Origin: Saccharothrix sp. HUAS TT1
Lineage (GTDB): Bacteria; Actinomycetota; Actinomycetes; Mycobacteriales; Pseudonocardiaceae
Direction: 5' to 3'
Assembly (NCBI RefSeq): GCF_040744945.1
Contig: NZ_CP160453.1
Span: forward strand, 7,130,001 to 7,194,000
Length of the DNA: 64,000 nt
The notes below the pieces were generated by a model. That model ran no database searches. It was given only the letters and a program-made list of their open reading frames with translations, and was not told where the DNA came from. A program made the position numbers and the translations under genes. This document shows, piece by piece, positions 34,088 through 43,547 of the stretch; positions within the stretch are counted from its first letter, which is position 1; each line of letters opens with the position of its first letter.

Positions 34088-35665
34088 ATGAGCGCGTTCC
34101 CCGGCCTGCCGCTGTTCCTGCTCAACGGTCGGGAGGTCCCGCCGTCGGGCCGGGACCGCCGAGCGCGCCTGCTGCCCGGACGTCCCGGGCGGGCACGGCC
34201 CGAAGGCGGGCACGAGCCGCGCGTCGCCGTCGTCGGCGGGGGCATCGCCGGGGTCGCCGCGGCGGTCGCCCTGGCCGAGCGCGGCGTGCGGGTGGTGCTG
34301 CACGAGCGGCACGACCAGCTGGGCGGCAGGGTCCGCGGCTGGACCACCCCGACCGGCGAGACGATGACCCGCGGGTTCCACGCCTTCTTCCGGCAGTACT
34401 ACAACCTGCGCGCCTTGCTGCGCCGCGCCGACCCGGACCTGGCGCGGCTGCGCCCGGTGGCGGACTACCCGCTGCTGCACGCCAACGGCACCCGGGAGAG
34501 CTTCGCGCGGCTGCCGCTGACACCGCCGTGGAACGTGGCCGGGTTCGTGCTGCGCAGCGACACGTTCGCGCTGAGGGACCTGGCCAGGATGGACACCCGC
34601 GCGGCCACCGCCCTGTTCGACGTGTCGCTGCCGCGCACCTACGCCGAGCTGGACGACGTCGACGCCGACCGCCTCCTGCGCGACATCCGCTTCCCCGACG
34701 CCGCCCGGCACCTGGCGTTCGAGGTGTTCTCGCGCAGCTTCTTCGCCCACCCGTCCGCGCTGTCGGCCGCCGAACTCGTGACCATGTTCCACATCTACTT
34801 CCTCGGCTCCAGCGAGGGCCTGCTGTTCGACGTGCCCGACGACCCGTACCCGGCGGCGATCTGGGAGCCGATGCGCGAGCACCTGCTGGCGCTCGGCGTG
34901 GAGGTCCGCACCGGCAGCGCGGTCGAGCGGGTCACCCGCCGCGCCGACGGCCTCCGGGTGACCGCGGGTGACGAGCAGGACGTGGACGCCGTCGTGCTCG
35001 CGATGGACGTCAAGGGCCTGCGCGCCCTGACAGGCGCCTCACCGGACCTCGTGACACCGCAGTGGCGCGCGCGGGTCGCGGACCTGCGCACGACACCGCC
35101 GTTCCTGGTGAGCAGGCTGTGGCTGGACCGCCCGGCGCGGGCCGACCGCGCCCCGTTCCTGGGCACCAGCGGCTTCCGGTGGCTGGACAACGTCAGCGTG
35201 CTCGACCACTTCGAGGGCGAGGCGCGCGACTACCGCGACCGCACCGGCGGCTCCGTGGTGGAGTTGCACGCCTATGCCCTCGACGAGGGCTGCGACCAGG
35301 ACGCGGTGGCGACCGGGCTGGCGCGCGAGCTGGAGGCGGTCTACCCGGAGCTGGCCGGCGCCCGGGTGCGCCAGGCGGAACACGTCCTGTCCGCCGACTG
35401 CCCCCTGTTCGCACCCGGCTCGTTCACCGCCCGCCCCACCGTCACCACCCCCGACCCGGCCGTGGTGGTCGCCGGCGACCTGGCCCGCGTCGACCTGCCC
35501 GTCGCGCTCATGGAACGCGCCGCCACCACCGGCTTCCTCGCCGCCAACGCCCTGCTCGACCGCTGGGGCCTGCGCGGCCACGACCTGTGGACCGTGCCCA
35601 ACCGCGGTCGCTCAGCCCTCCTGCGCCGCGCCGCCGGCAGGGCTCGGAGCAAGGCACGGGCCTGA
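34088..35665 (+). CDS. crtU: CrtU-like carotenoid phi-ring synthase (desaturase/methyltransferase)
   Basis: 525 residues. The FAD motif VAVVGGGIAGVAAAVALAERG starts near residue 46, behind an extra N-terminal segment. TRGFHAFFRQYYNLRALLRRADP, FEVFSRSFFAHPSALSAAEL and FHIYFLGSSEGLLFDVP are characteristic of CrtU, the enzyme of Streptomyces that turns a beta ring into an aromatic phi ring (isorenieratene or chlorobactene). AGGA lies eight bases before the ATG. No crtE, crtB or cyclase is in the window, so precursor genes must lie elsewhere. Confidence 0.85.
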   Translation: MSAFPGLPLFLLNGREVPPSGRDRRARLLPGRPGRARPEGGHEPRVAVVGGGIAGVAAAVALAERGVRVVLHERHDQLGGRVRGWTTPTGETMTRGFHAFFRQYYNLRALLRRADPDLARLRPVADYPLLHANGTRESFARLPLTPPWNVAGFVLRSDTFALRDLARMDTRAATALFDVSLPRTYAELDDVDADRLLRDIRFPDAARHLAFEVFSRSFFAHPSALSAAELVTMFHIYFLGSSEGLLFDVPDDPYPAAIWEPMREHLLALGVEVRTGSAVERVTRRADGLRVTAGDEQDVDAVVLAMDVKGLRALTGASPDLVTPQWRARVADLRTTPPFLVSRLWLDRPARADRAPFLGTSGFRWLDNVSVLDHFEGEARDYRDRTGGSVVELHAYALDEGCDQDAVATGLARELEAVYPELAGARVRQAEHVLSADCPLFAPGSFTARPTVTTPDPAVVVAGDLARVDLPVALMERAATTGFLAANALLDRWGLRGHDLWTVPNRGRSALLRRAAGRARSKARA

Positions 35666-35954
35666 CCGCCGGGATCTCGCGCTCCACGACGCTTCCCCGA
35701 CGGCCCGCCCGGTCGGGGTAGAGCCCAATGGTGCGAAAAGTGCCGGTGGTCCCTGCCGGAAGGGCGGCCGGGCGCCGGGCGGACCGCCGGACCCGTGTTG
35801 TTGATCTTAAGTATCCCTGATTTGCGCGACCCGGATTGTTCACGGCGGTGCGGCGCTCGATCGTGGACGTCGAGCGCCCGTCAACGATCGTCCCTGCCCG
35901 ACGGGTGCTCCTCCGGCTGGTGTTTCCGCCGGTGACGCTCAATGGAGAGCTCCT

Positions 35955-37541
35955 ATGCGACAAAAGAACACGAAGTCCCCCCTGCGCGCGGTGGCGATCA
36001 GAGCGGTCACGCTGCTCGGGGTCGCCGCCACCGGCATCGTCGTGGTGTCCGCGCCGGCGGCCGCCGAGAACGCGATCCTCGGCGCGAACGCGCAGGGCGC
36101 GGTCAAGGACCGCTACATCGTCAAGCTCAAGGACGTCCCCGGCGCCCTGCAAGCGGCCTCGACCGACAAGGCCAAGCGCTACGGCGGCGAACTGCGCCAC
36201 CGCCTCGACCTGATCAACGGGTTCTCGGTCACCATGACCGAGCAGCGGGCGCGCAGGCTGGCCGCCGACCCCGAGGTCGCCTACGTCCAGCAGGCGCACC
36301 TGATGACGGTCGCCGACACCCAGACCAACCCGCCGAACTGGGGCGACGACCGCATCGACCAGCGCGACCTGCCGCTGAACAACGCCTACACCTACCCGAC
36401 CAACGCGGGTCAGGGCGCGCACGTGTACGTGCTCGACACCGGCATCAACGCCGGTCACACCGACTTCACCGGCCGCACCTCGACCGGCTACGACTTCGTC
36501 GACGGCGACGCCAACCCCGGCGACTGCCACGGTCACGGCACCCACGTCGCCGGCACCGCCGCGGGCACCCGCTACGGCGTGGCCAAGAAGGCGACGGTCC
36601 ACGCGGTGCGCGTGCTGGACTGCCAGGGCTCGGGCGCCAACGACGACATCATCGCGGGCATCAACTGGGTCCGCACCAACGCGGTCAAGCCCGCCGTGGT
36701 CAACTACAGCATCGGCTGCCGCCAGCGCTGCTCGGACCCGTCGCTGGACAACGCGGTGAAGGCGCTGATCACCAGCGGCGTGCAGTTCGTCATGGCCGCG
36801 GGCAACTCCACCGACGACGCGTGCGGCTACAGCCCCCAGTACGTCACCGCGGGCGTGACGGTCGGCAACAGCACCAGCTCCGACGCCCGGTCCAGCACCA
36901 GCAACTACGGCTCCTGCCTGGACATCTGGGCCCCCGGCACGAACATCGTGTCGGCGTCGCACACCAGCACCACCGGGACCGCGACGATGACCGGCACCTC
37001 GATGGCGTCCCCCCACGTGGCCGGCGCGATGGCGGTGTACCTGTCGCAGAACCCCTCCGCCACCCCGGCGCAGGCCCGTGACGCGCTGGTCACCAACGCC
37101 ACCTCCGGCAAGCTGACCGGCATCGGCTCGGGCTCCCCGAACCGCCTGCTCTACACCGGGTTCATGACCGGCGACCCCGGCCCCGACCCGGACCCGACGG
37201 ACTGCGCGAACACCAACGCCGACAACGTCACGATCCGTGACCTCACCACCGTCGAGAGCCCGATCAGCCTGACCTGCTCCGGCGCCGCGTCGGCGTCCAG
37301 CACCGTCCAGCTCGACATCAAGCACACCTTCCGCGGTGACCTGGTGATCGACCTGATCGCCCCGGACGGCAGCGCGTACCGGCTCAAGAACTCCAGCAGC
37401 ACCGACAGCGCCGACAACGTCACCGGCACCGCCACGGTCAACCTGTCCGCCGAATCCCGCAGCGGGACCTGGAAGCTGCGGGTGCGCGACGTCGTCGCCA
37501 ACGACGTCGGCTACATCGACTCGTGGACGCTGACCCTCTGA
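35955..37541 (+). CDS. Exported subtilisin-family (S8) serine protease with P-domain
   Basis: 528 residues. A signal peptide ([24 protein letters not shown]) is followed by an inhibitor_I9 propeptide (about 50-120, DRYIVKLKD to VAYVQQ) and the S8A domain, with catalytic D161 (VLDTG), H194 (GHGTHVAG) and S349 (GTSMASPH). The oxyanion Asn is in AAGNS. The C-terminal 110 residues form a proprotein-convertase P (jelly-roll) domain. It belongs to the proteinase-K-like branch with several Cys pairs. GGAG lies before the ATG. It is secreted and self-processed; substrates are likely broad. Confidence 0.93.
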   Translation: MRQKNTKSPLRAVAIRAVTLLGVAATGIVVVSAPAAAENAILGANAQGAVKDRYIVKLKDVPGALQAASTDKAKRYGGELRHRLDLINGFSVTMTEQRARRLAADPEVAYVQQAHLMTVADTQTNPPNWGDDRIDQRDLPLNNAYTYPTNAGQGAHVYVLDTGINAGHTDFTGRTSTGYDFVDGDANPGDCHGHGTHVAGTAAGTRYGVAKKATVHAVRVLDCQGSGANDDIIAGINWVRTNAVKPAVVNYSIGCRQRCSDPSLDNAVKALITSGVQFVMAAGNSTDDACGYSPQYVTAGVTVGNSTSSDARSSTSNYGSCLDIWAPGTNIVSASHTSTTGTATMTGTSMASPHVAGAMAVYLSQNPSATPAQARDALVTNATSGKLTGIGSGSPNRLLYTGFMTGDPGPDPDPTDCANTNADNVTIRDLTTVESPISLTCSGAASASSTVQLDIKHTFRGDLVIDLIAPDGSAYRLKNSSSTDSADNVTGTATVNLSAESRSGTWKLRVRDVVANDVGYIDSWTLTL

Positions 37542-37565
37542 CCCTCTGACCCCCTGACCCACCTA

Positions 37566-37596
37566 CCGGCGCCCCGGGGACCTCCCGGGGCGCCGG
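37566..37596 (+). terminator. Terminator hairpin after the protease gene
   Basis: CCGGCGCCCCGGG (37566-37578) and CCCGGGGCGCCGG (37584-37596) form a perfect 13-bp stem with a five-base loop, 24 bases after the protease stop. Confidence 0.85.
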
Positions 37597-37646
37597 TCCC
37601 CCGATCCGGGCTGCCCGCGCGGAACCCGAGGTGGCGGGGACGACCA

Positions 37647-37676
37647 GGGCCTCCCCGGCTCGCGCCGGGGAGGCCC
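37647..37676 (-). terminator. Terminator hairpin after the convergent secreted-protein gene
   Basis: GGGCCTCCCCGGC (37647-37659) and GCCGGGGAGGCCC (37664-37676) form a perfect 13-bp stem with a four-base loop. It lies 21 bases past the stop of the minus-strand gene, so each convergent gene has its own hairpin. Confidence 0.85.
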
Positions 37677-37697
37677 CGCCCCAGTGGTGGTGGTCGG

Positions 37698-38933
37698 TCA
37701 GAGGTGGACCTGCCAGTGCACCTTCACCCGGTAGTCACCGCCGTGCCCGGCGAACTGCATCTCGGTGGGCGGCAGCCGGAAGTTGGTCCAGCCGAGGTCC
37801 GAGGAGTTCCGGTAGAGGAAGCCGTAGCGGTGCGGCAGCGTCACCAGCGCGGTCCGCGCCTCGAACAGGTCATCCTCGAAGAAGCTGAGCAACCAGTCGA
37901 CGAAGGCGTTGACGAGCCAGGCGACGACCTGGCCGATCGCCTCGGCGATGGCCGCGGCCACGTGCTCGGAGCTCGCGTCGGCGACCTCCGCGGCGATCCG
38001 CTCCTTCACCTTGTCGTTGACCTTGGCCCAGGCCGAGTTCACCGCGCTCGCGAAACCGCCGCTGTCCTCCTCGGCCATCATCACCACGGCCACGAAGCTG
38101 CGCGGCCACCCGCCGGTCGTGGTCGTGGAGAACTGGGCGAACGCCCTGCCGGGGTCGGCGTAGTCGACGAACTCGCCGTCGTCGAAGTCGTCGTGCACCA
38201 GCCACTGACCGACCTTGCCGGTCACGCCGAGGTTGTCGGTCTTGAGGCCGCCGAGCAGGATCGAGTCCCCGCCCAGCTCCGGGTTGGTCTCGTCGACCGC
38301 TGTCACCCGGTCGACCCGGAAGTCCAGCGCCTTGACCTTCGGCGTCGTGATCAGGTCGAGCAAGCGCTCGGCGGCGGCGTTCCTGGCTGCCGTCTCAGCC
38401 GCCTTGCCCTCCCGCGCCAGGTCCTGCGCACGACCGGTGATCGCTGCCTTGAGCGCGGTGGCGTCGACCCGCGCCGAGGAGAACGCCCCCGCGAACCCCA
38501 ACGACCGGTACTGCTCGACGGTCAGGGCGCCGTGCCTGCCGAACTGGGTCATCCGGGTCTGGGCGCCGGCGGTCACGGCCTGCTTCGCCACCGCGACGAT
38601 CGGGTCGCGCCGAGCGGACGGCAGGGTCAGCAGACCGGCCCTGAGGTCCGCTTCGACGGTGCCCGCGGGGTGGGTCTTGCCCAGGTCGGCCGCCACCGCC
38701 GCGAAGGAGTACCGCAACGCGAAGTCGGCGTCCTGGGTGAGCGCGAAGACCTGAGGGTTGGTCCGCTCGGGCGAGGCCGGTCCGGGGGTCGGCGGCAGTT
38801 GCGTGTCCGCGACGGCCGCCACCTGGGCGTCGGCGACGGCCTGGCCCGGCCCTGCGAGGGCCGCGGCCATCACCACCAGCGGCACGGACGCGCGGCGCAG
38901 CGCTGAAAAGCGGCTGCGGGCTCTGGTGTTCAT
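37698..38933 (-). CDS. Secreted protein of unknown function
   Basis: 411 residues. The signal peptide (RRASVPLVVMAAALAGPGQAVA) is followed by a mainly helical, Ala-rich body (about 50-200). A segment with GDSILLGGLKTDNLG and FDDGEFVDYADPGRAFAQF follows, then an amphipathic stretch IGQVVAWLVNAFVDWLLSFFEDDLF, and a C-terminal beta part ending FAGHGGDYRVKVHWQVHL. I recognise no family. AAAGG precedes the ATG. It is divergent from the SARP regulator, with 90 bases between, and may be under its control. Confidence 0.75.
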   Translation of the reverse strand: MNTRARSRFSALRRASVPLVVMAAALAGPGQAVADAQVAAVADTQLPPTPGPASPERTNPQVFALTQDADFALRYSFAAVAADLGKTHPAGTVEADLRAGLLTLPSARRDPIVAVAKQAVTAGAQTRMTQFGRHGALTVEQYRSLGFAGAFSSARVDATALKAAITGRAQDLAREGKAAETAARNAAAERLLDLITTPKVKALDFRVDRVTAVDETNPELGGDSILLGGLKTDNLGVTGKVGQWLVHDDFDDGEFVDYADPGRAFAQFSTTTTGGWPRSFVAVVMMAEEDSGGFASAVNSAWAKVNDKVKERIAAEVADASSEHVAAAIAEAIGQVVAWLVNAFVDWLLSFFEDDLFEARTALVTLPHRYGFLYRNSSDLGWTNFRLPPTEMQFAGHGGDYRVKVHWQVHL

Positions 38934-39023
38934 CCGGGTACCTTTCTGTGCGTGGACGATCACGTGGACCGTCGTGGTGAAAGGTCTACGGACGGTGGGC
39001 TGTCGTTCGGCTGTGGACCGGTT

Positions 39024-41969
39024 GTGCCGCAGGTCAGCCTGCTCGGACCGGTCGAGGCGCGTGGTCCGCTGGGCGCGGTGGCGCTGATCGGCGCACGGCA
39101 GCGGGCGGTGCTGGGCGTGCTCGCGCTGCACGCCGGCAGCGTGCTGCCGTTCACCCGGCTCGTGGACGCGTTGTGGGGCGACGACCCGCCGCGCACCGCG
39201 ATCAAGACCCTGCACAGCCACGTCGCCCGCATCCGCCGCGCGCTGGCCGACTCCGGGCTTCGCGACGTGCTGCTCACCCGTGAGCCCGGCTACCTGCTGG
39301 TGGGCGGTGACGTCGACGTGCGCCGGTTCGAGGCGCTGGTCCGGGCCGGGCGCGGTGAACGGTCACCGGCGCGCGCGGCCGAGCTGTTCCGCGCCGGGAC
39401 GGAGTTGTGGCGCGGTGACGCGTTCGCCGACGTCGCGCTGACCGGGTGGGCGCTGCGCGAGGTGGACCGGCTGCACGAGCTGCGGCTCTCGGCCTGGGAG
39501 GACCTGTGGGACGCGGAGCTGCGCGCGGGCGGGCACGAGGCGGCCGTGGTGGAACTCCCCGCCCTGCTCGCCGCCCACCCCACCAGTGAACGCCTGACCA
39601 GGCTGCACATGCTGGCGCTGTACCGGTCGGGCAGGCACACCGACGCGCTGGACGCCTTCCAGCGGGTGCGCCGGCTGCTCGCCGAGGAGTTCGGCGTCGA
39701 CCCCGGCCCGGAGGTGGTCGAGCTCCACACCGCGATCCTGCGCCGCGACCCGGCCCTGGACGTGGCGACCGGTCGGGCGCCCGCCGAGCTGCCCGCCCGG
39801 GTGGGGCACTTCGCCGGGCGCGGTGAGGAGCTGGCCCGCCTGGACCAGCTCCTCACCGAGAGCGGTGACCTGCCGGTGGCGGTGATCTCCGGTCCCGCCG
39901 GGATGGGCAAGACCTCCTTGGCGGTGGAGTGGGGCCACCGGGTCGCGCCCCGGTTCCCCGACGGGCGGCTGTTCCTCGACCTGCGCGGTCACGACCCGGA
40001 ACGCGCGTTGTCGGGCGCCCAAGCGCTCGCGCACGTGCTGCGCGTGCTGGACGTGCCCGAAGACCGCATCCCCGCCGACGAGGGCGAGCGCGCGGCGCTG
40101 TACCGGACGCTGGTGCACGACCGGCGGTGCGTGATCGTGCTCGACAACGCCGACGCGGTGCAGGACGTCCTGCCGCTCGTGCCCGGTGGCGGCGCGACGT
40201 TGCTCGTGGTGACGACGAGGCAGTCGGCCGCCGCGCTGGCCGCCTGGCACGCCGTCCACGCCGTGCCGCTGGACGCCCTGTCGCACGACGAGTCGGTGGC
40301 CCTGCTGCGCGCCGTGCTGGGTGAGCGGCGGGTCGAGGCGGAGCCGGAGGCGATCTCGGCCCTGGCGAAGCTGTGCGGCGGGATGCCGCTCGCCCTGCGG
40401 ATCGCCGCGGCCCGGCTGCTCGGCAGTCCGCGCAGGGCGGTCGGGTCGTTCGTCGCCGAGTTGGCCGGCGCCCGGCTGGACGGGCTCGCCGTGGAGGGCG
40501 ACTCGCGGACCGTGCGCACCGTCATCGCGAGCGCCTACCACCCGCTGGACGAGGAATCGGCACGCGTGTTCCGCCGGGCCGGCGTCGCGCCGGGCCCGAC
40601 GTTCAGCTCCTGGTTGGCGGCGGCCCTGTCCGACATCGGGTCGGCGCGCGAGTCGCTGGCCTCGTTGAGCGCGGCGCACCTGGTCACCGAGGTCGAGCCG
40701 GACCGCTTCCGGTTCCACGACCTGATCCGCGAGTACGCCCGGAGCAGGCTCACCGGCGACGACGAGGCGCAGGCGACCGCGCGCCTGCTGGACTGGTACG
40801 CGCAGGCCGCGCACGAGGTGAACCTGCTGGCGAACCCGGCGCGCGACCTGGTGCGGCCGGTGATCCGCCACCCGTGGCGCGAGCCGCCGTTCCGGCCCGA
40901 CCGGCACGCCGCCCTGACGTTCCTCGAAGGTGAGCGGGAGAACTTGCTGCCCGTGGTGCAGCTCGCCCGCGACCGGGGCGACCTGACCGCCGCCTGGCAG
41001 CTCACCTACCTGCTGACCGGCTTCTACGAGGCGACCGGGCACTGGCACGAGCGGGTCGAGCTGTGCCGGGTCGCCACCGACGCCGCCGGCCGGCTCGGTG
41101 ACCAGGCCGCCGAGGCGGAGATGCTGCGGGCGCTGGGCGTCGCGCTGTTCATGACCCGCCGGCTGGTGGAGGCGATCGACGCCAACCACAAGGCGCTGGT
41201 GATCGTGCGGCGGATCGGCGACCTGGCCGGCGAGGGGCACGTGCACAACAACATCGCCAACGCCCTGGCCGAGCTGCGCCGGTTCGACGAGGCGGTGCGA
41301 TCGCACCTGCTCGCGGTGGACTGCTGCACCCGCGCGGGAAACCGGCTCGGCTTGGCGTTGTCCCAGCGCAACCTCGGGCACACCTACATCCGCATGGGTG
41401 ACGCGGAGGCGAGCCTCGCACCGCTGCGCGGAGCCCTGGAGGTGTTCCGCGAGCTGGGCAACGCCCGGCTGGAAGCGGGCACGCTGGACACGCTCGGCGA
41501 GGCGCACCTGCTGCGCGGCGAGCCGGACGTGGCGTTGCGCGACCTGGAGCAGGCCCTGGACCTGAGCCGCGAGAGCGGCGACCGGTGGCTGGAGTGGGAG
41601 GTGCTGGCCGACATCAGGGTGGCGCACCTGGAGCGGGCCGGGCACGGTGTCGAGCACCTGGAGCGGGCGCTGGCGATCAGCCACGAGGTGGACGACCGCC
41701 ACGGCGCCGCCACCGTGCTCGACCTGCTCGGCCGCGCCCACCTGCGGGCGGGCGACCTCGACGCGGCAGCGGGAGCGCTGGCGGCCGCGCTGGCCGAGCG
41801 CTCCCGCGTGCCGGACCCTTTCGAGGAGGCCCACGTGCACCGCGACCTGGGCGACCTCGCCGCCCGCCGCGGCGACGAGGTCGCCGCGCGCGGGCACTGG
41901 GACCGCGCGGTCCGGTTGTACCGGCAGGTCGGCGCGACGGCCGAGGCCGAGGCTACTGGCCGGACTTGA
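39024..41969 (+). CDS. AfsR/SARP-type regulator (winged helix, BTAD, NB-ARC, TPR)
   Basis: 981 residues. An OmpR-type winged helix (1-90, RQRAVLGVLALHAG, LHSHVARIRRAL) is followed by a bacterial transcriptional activation domain (about 95-240, WRGDAFADV, LLAEEFGVDPGPEVVELH), an NB-ARC ATPase with P-loop SGPAGMGKTSLAVEW near 290, and TPR repeats over the last 300 residues. This is the AfsR architecture, a pleiotropic activator of secondary metabolism or development. The GTG at 39024 fits the family start (PQVSLLGPVEAR), but no clear ribosome site precedes it; GTG 38952 is in frame. Confidence 0.87.
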   Translation: MPQVSLLGPVEARGPLGAVALIGARQRAVLGVLALHAGSVLPFTRLVDALWGDDPPRTAIKTLHSHVARIRRALADSGLRDVLLTREPGYLLVGGDVDVRRFEALVRAGRGERSPARAAELFRAGTELWRGDAFADVALTGWALREVDRLHELRLSAWEDLWDAELRAGGHEAAVVELPALLAAHPTSERLTRLHMLALYRSGRHTDALDAFQRVRRLLAEEFGVDPGPEVVELHTAILRRDPALDVATGRAPAELPARVGHFAGRGEELARLDQLLTESGDLPVAVISGPAGMGKTSLAVEWGHRVAPRFPDGRLFLDLRGHDPERALSGAQALAHVLRVLDVPEDRIPADEGERAALYRTLVHDRRCVIVLDNADAVQDVLPLVPGGGATLLVVTTRQSAAALAAWHAVHAVPLDALSHDESVALLRAVLGERRVEAEPEAISALAKLCGGMPLALRIAAARLLGSPRRAVGSFVAELAGARLDGLAVEGDSRTVRTVIASAYHPLDEESARVFRRAGVAPGPTFSSWLAAALSDIGSARESLASLSAAHLVTEVEPDRFRFHDLIREYARSRLTGDDEAQATARLLDWYAQAAHEVNLLANPARDLVRPVIRHPWREPPFRPDRHAALTFLEGERENLLPVVQLARDRGDLTAAWQLTYLLTGFYEATGHWHERVELCRVATDAAGRLGDQAAEAEMLRALGVALFMTRRLVEAIDANHKALVIVRRIGDLAGEGHVHNNIANALAELRRFDEAVRSHLLAVDCCTRAGNRLGLALSQRNLGHTYIRMGDAEASLAPLRGALEVFRELGNARLEAGTLDTLGEAHLLRGEPDVALRDLEQALDLSRESGDRWLEWEVLADIRVAHLERAGHGVEHLERALAISHEVDDRHGAATVLDLLGRAHLRAGDLDAAAGALAAALAERSRVPDPFEEAHVHRDLGDLAARRGDEVAARGHWDRAVRLYRQVGATAEAEATGRT

Positions 41970-42732
41970 TCGTCACCGGGGCGATGCCCCCGACCACCCG
42001 GCCCGCGGTCGGGGCGAAGACCTCCAGCTCGAACACCTCGGCGGGCTCCGCGGTCTGGTCGGGCAGCAGCTTGACCAGGGCCAGGACCGTCGTCACGCCC
42101 GCTTGCGCGGTCACCTTGGCGTCGACGACCTCGACGTAGTCCAGACCGGCGGTGGCCGTGACGTCACGGGTGCGGTAGTGCAGCGTGACCGGCGCGCGCA
42201 GCGGCACGGAGAACCTGATCCGGATCAGGCAGGCGTCCGGCACCCAGCAGATCTTCCCGCCCTCGACGGTCGTCTCGACCGGCCTGGCCACCATGCCGTC
42301 GTCGTCCCGCAGCCAACCGACCGCGGTCCCGTTGGTCAGCACCAGCCCGGTGGCGTCGAACAGTTCGAGGATCAGCCGTTCGTCCCGCTCGGGCGCGATG
42401 TCGTTGACCACCGGGACCGACACCACCTGGGTCCTGGACGAAGCGGCCGTCCACACCACCGTGCCGGTGACCTTGGTGTAGTCGGAACCTTCTTCGGCGG
42501 TGTCGGGGGTGACGCGGTAGCGGACCGAACCGCTGGGCGCGCAGCCCGCGTCGGCCGCCGCGATGACCTGGAAGGCCAGGTCGTTGGCCACCTCGGTGCC
42601 CTCGTACTGGTTCGCTTCCGCGACCGACACCCGAGCCGGGGAGCACTCCGCGGCCTGCACGGCCGACGCGGGCGCCAGCGCCCCGACCACCGCGGCCACC
42701 ACCAAGAGCAGTCGTCTCATCGTGAACTTCAT
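41953..42732 (-). CDS. Exported Calx-beta domain protein
   Basis: 259 residues. A signal peptide (RRLLLVVAAVVGALAPASAVQA) precedes two Calx-beta repeats: YRVTPDTAEEGSDYTKVTGTVVW with VVNDIAPERDERLILEL, and YRTRDVTATAGLDYVEV with PAEVFELEV. Calx-beta domains bind calcium and act as extracellular adhesion or structural modules. Two Cys pairs are likely. AGGA lies about nine bases before the ATG. It is convergent with the SARP gene and overlaps it by 17 bases. Confidence 0.82.
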   Translation of the reverse strand: MKFTMRRLLLVVAAVVGALAPASAVQAAECSPARVSVAEANQYEGTEVANDLAFQVIAAADAGCAPSGSVRYRVTPDTAEEGSDYTKVTGTVVWTAASSRTQVVSVPVVNDIAPERDERLILELFDATGLVLTNGTAVGWLRDDDGMVARPVETTVEGGKICWVPDACLIRIRFSVPLRAPVTLHYRTRDVTATAGLDYVEVVDAKVTAQAGVTTVLALVKLLPDQTAEPAEVFELEVFAPTAGRVVGGIAPVTIKSGQ

Positions 42733-42917
42733 GGGGTGATTCCTAGGCGCGCCCGGTTGTGTTTGGGTTGTGCCACAGGTCAGGGCGGGTCGCGCCCGCC
42801 GGTCGGCAGTGCGGCACGGCTCCCCCGCGGGACGTGGCGGGCTCACCGCCGTGCGGACGACTCCTCGGCGTACGACGTGGCTTCGACGGGTCCGCGCGTG
42901 AGCTGGTCCCCGCTGCG

Positions 42918-43547
42918 TCAGCCGCGGAGCAGGAGGGTGTGGTCGGCCCAGCGGTCGAGGAGTGCGGTGTCGTGGGAGATGGCCAGCACGCCGGCCCCGG
43001 TGGCCCGCTGGTAGTCCCGGATGACCCCGACCAGCGCGGCGGTGGTGGAGGCGTCGAGCATCGTGGTCATCTCGTCGCAGATGAGGAACGCCGGGCGCAG
43101 CGCGAGGGCGCGGGCCAGGCAGGCGCGCTGCAGCTGGCCGTCGCTGACCTCGTGCGCCCGCCGACCGAGCAGGTCGGTGGTGAGCATGGCCAGTTCGGCC
43201 AGTTCGTCGACGCGGTCGGGCGATCGGGTCGCGCGCAGCGGCTCGGCGATGGCTTCCCGCAGCGTCATGCGCGGGTCCACGGAGAGCCGGGGTTGTTGGA
43301 ACAGCACACCGATTCGAGTGCGCAGGACCCGCGGCGCCCGATGCCGGTAGCCCGTGACCGGTGTGCCGTCGACGCGCACCGTCCCGCTGAACGGCTTGTG
43401 CAGCAGCGCGAGCACCCGCGCGAGCGTGGACTTGCCGCTGCCGCTGGGACCGGCCACGCCGAGGACCTGTCCGGGGTGGACGGTGAGGCTGACGTCGGTG
43501 ATCACCGGGTGGCGGTAGCCCGCGGTGATGTTCTCGCCGGTCAGCAC
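42918..43547 (-). CDS. ABC importer ATPase (DppF/NikE-like), second ATPase
   Basis: 209 residues, short for the family. Walker A GPSGSGKST, Q-loop LFQQPRLSVDP (typical of the peptide/nickel class), a signature written VSDGQLQRACLARAL rather than LSGGQ, Walker B FLICDEMTTMLD, and switch ISHD are all present. It lacks the usual C-terminal oligopeptide-transport extension. The GTG at 43547 overlaps the previous stop (GTGCTGA); GTG 43559 is an alternative. Last gene of the ABC operon. Confidence 0.85.
   Translation of the reverse strand: MLTGENITAGYRHPVITDVSLTVHPGQVLGVAGPSGSGKSTLARVLALLHKPFSGTVRVDGTPVTGYRHRAPRVLRTRIGVLFQQPRLSVDPRMTLREAIAEPLRATRSPDRVDELAELAMLTTDLLGRRAHEVSDGQLQRACLARALALRPAFLICDEMTTMLDASTTAALVGVIRDYQRATGAGVLAISHDTALLDRWADHTLLLRG

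Noticed and set aside
35508..37562. A 684-codon open frame opposite the subtilisin gene
   Set aside because: The plus strand has the full catalytic triad and signal peptide; the opposite frame is Gly/Val/Arg-rich shadow.
39363..41897. An 844-codon open frame on the minus strand
   Set aside because: It is antisense to the SARP regulator, whose winged-helix, BTAD, NB-ARC and TPR motifs are clear; the antisense product is low-complexity.
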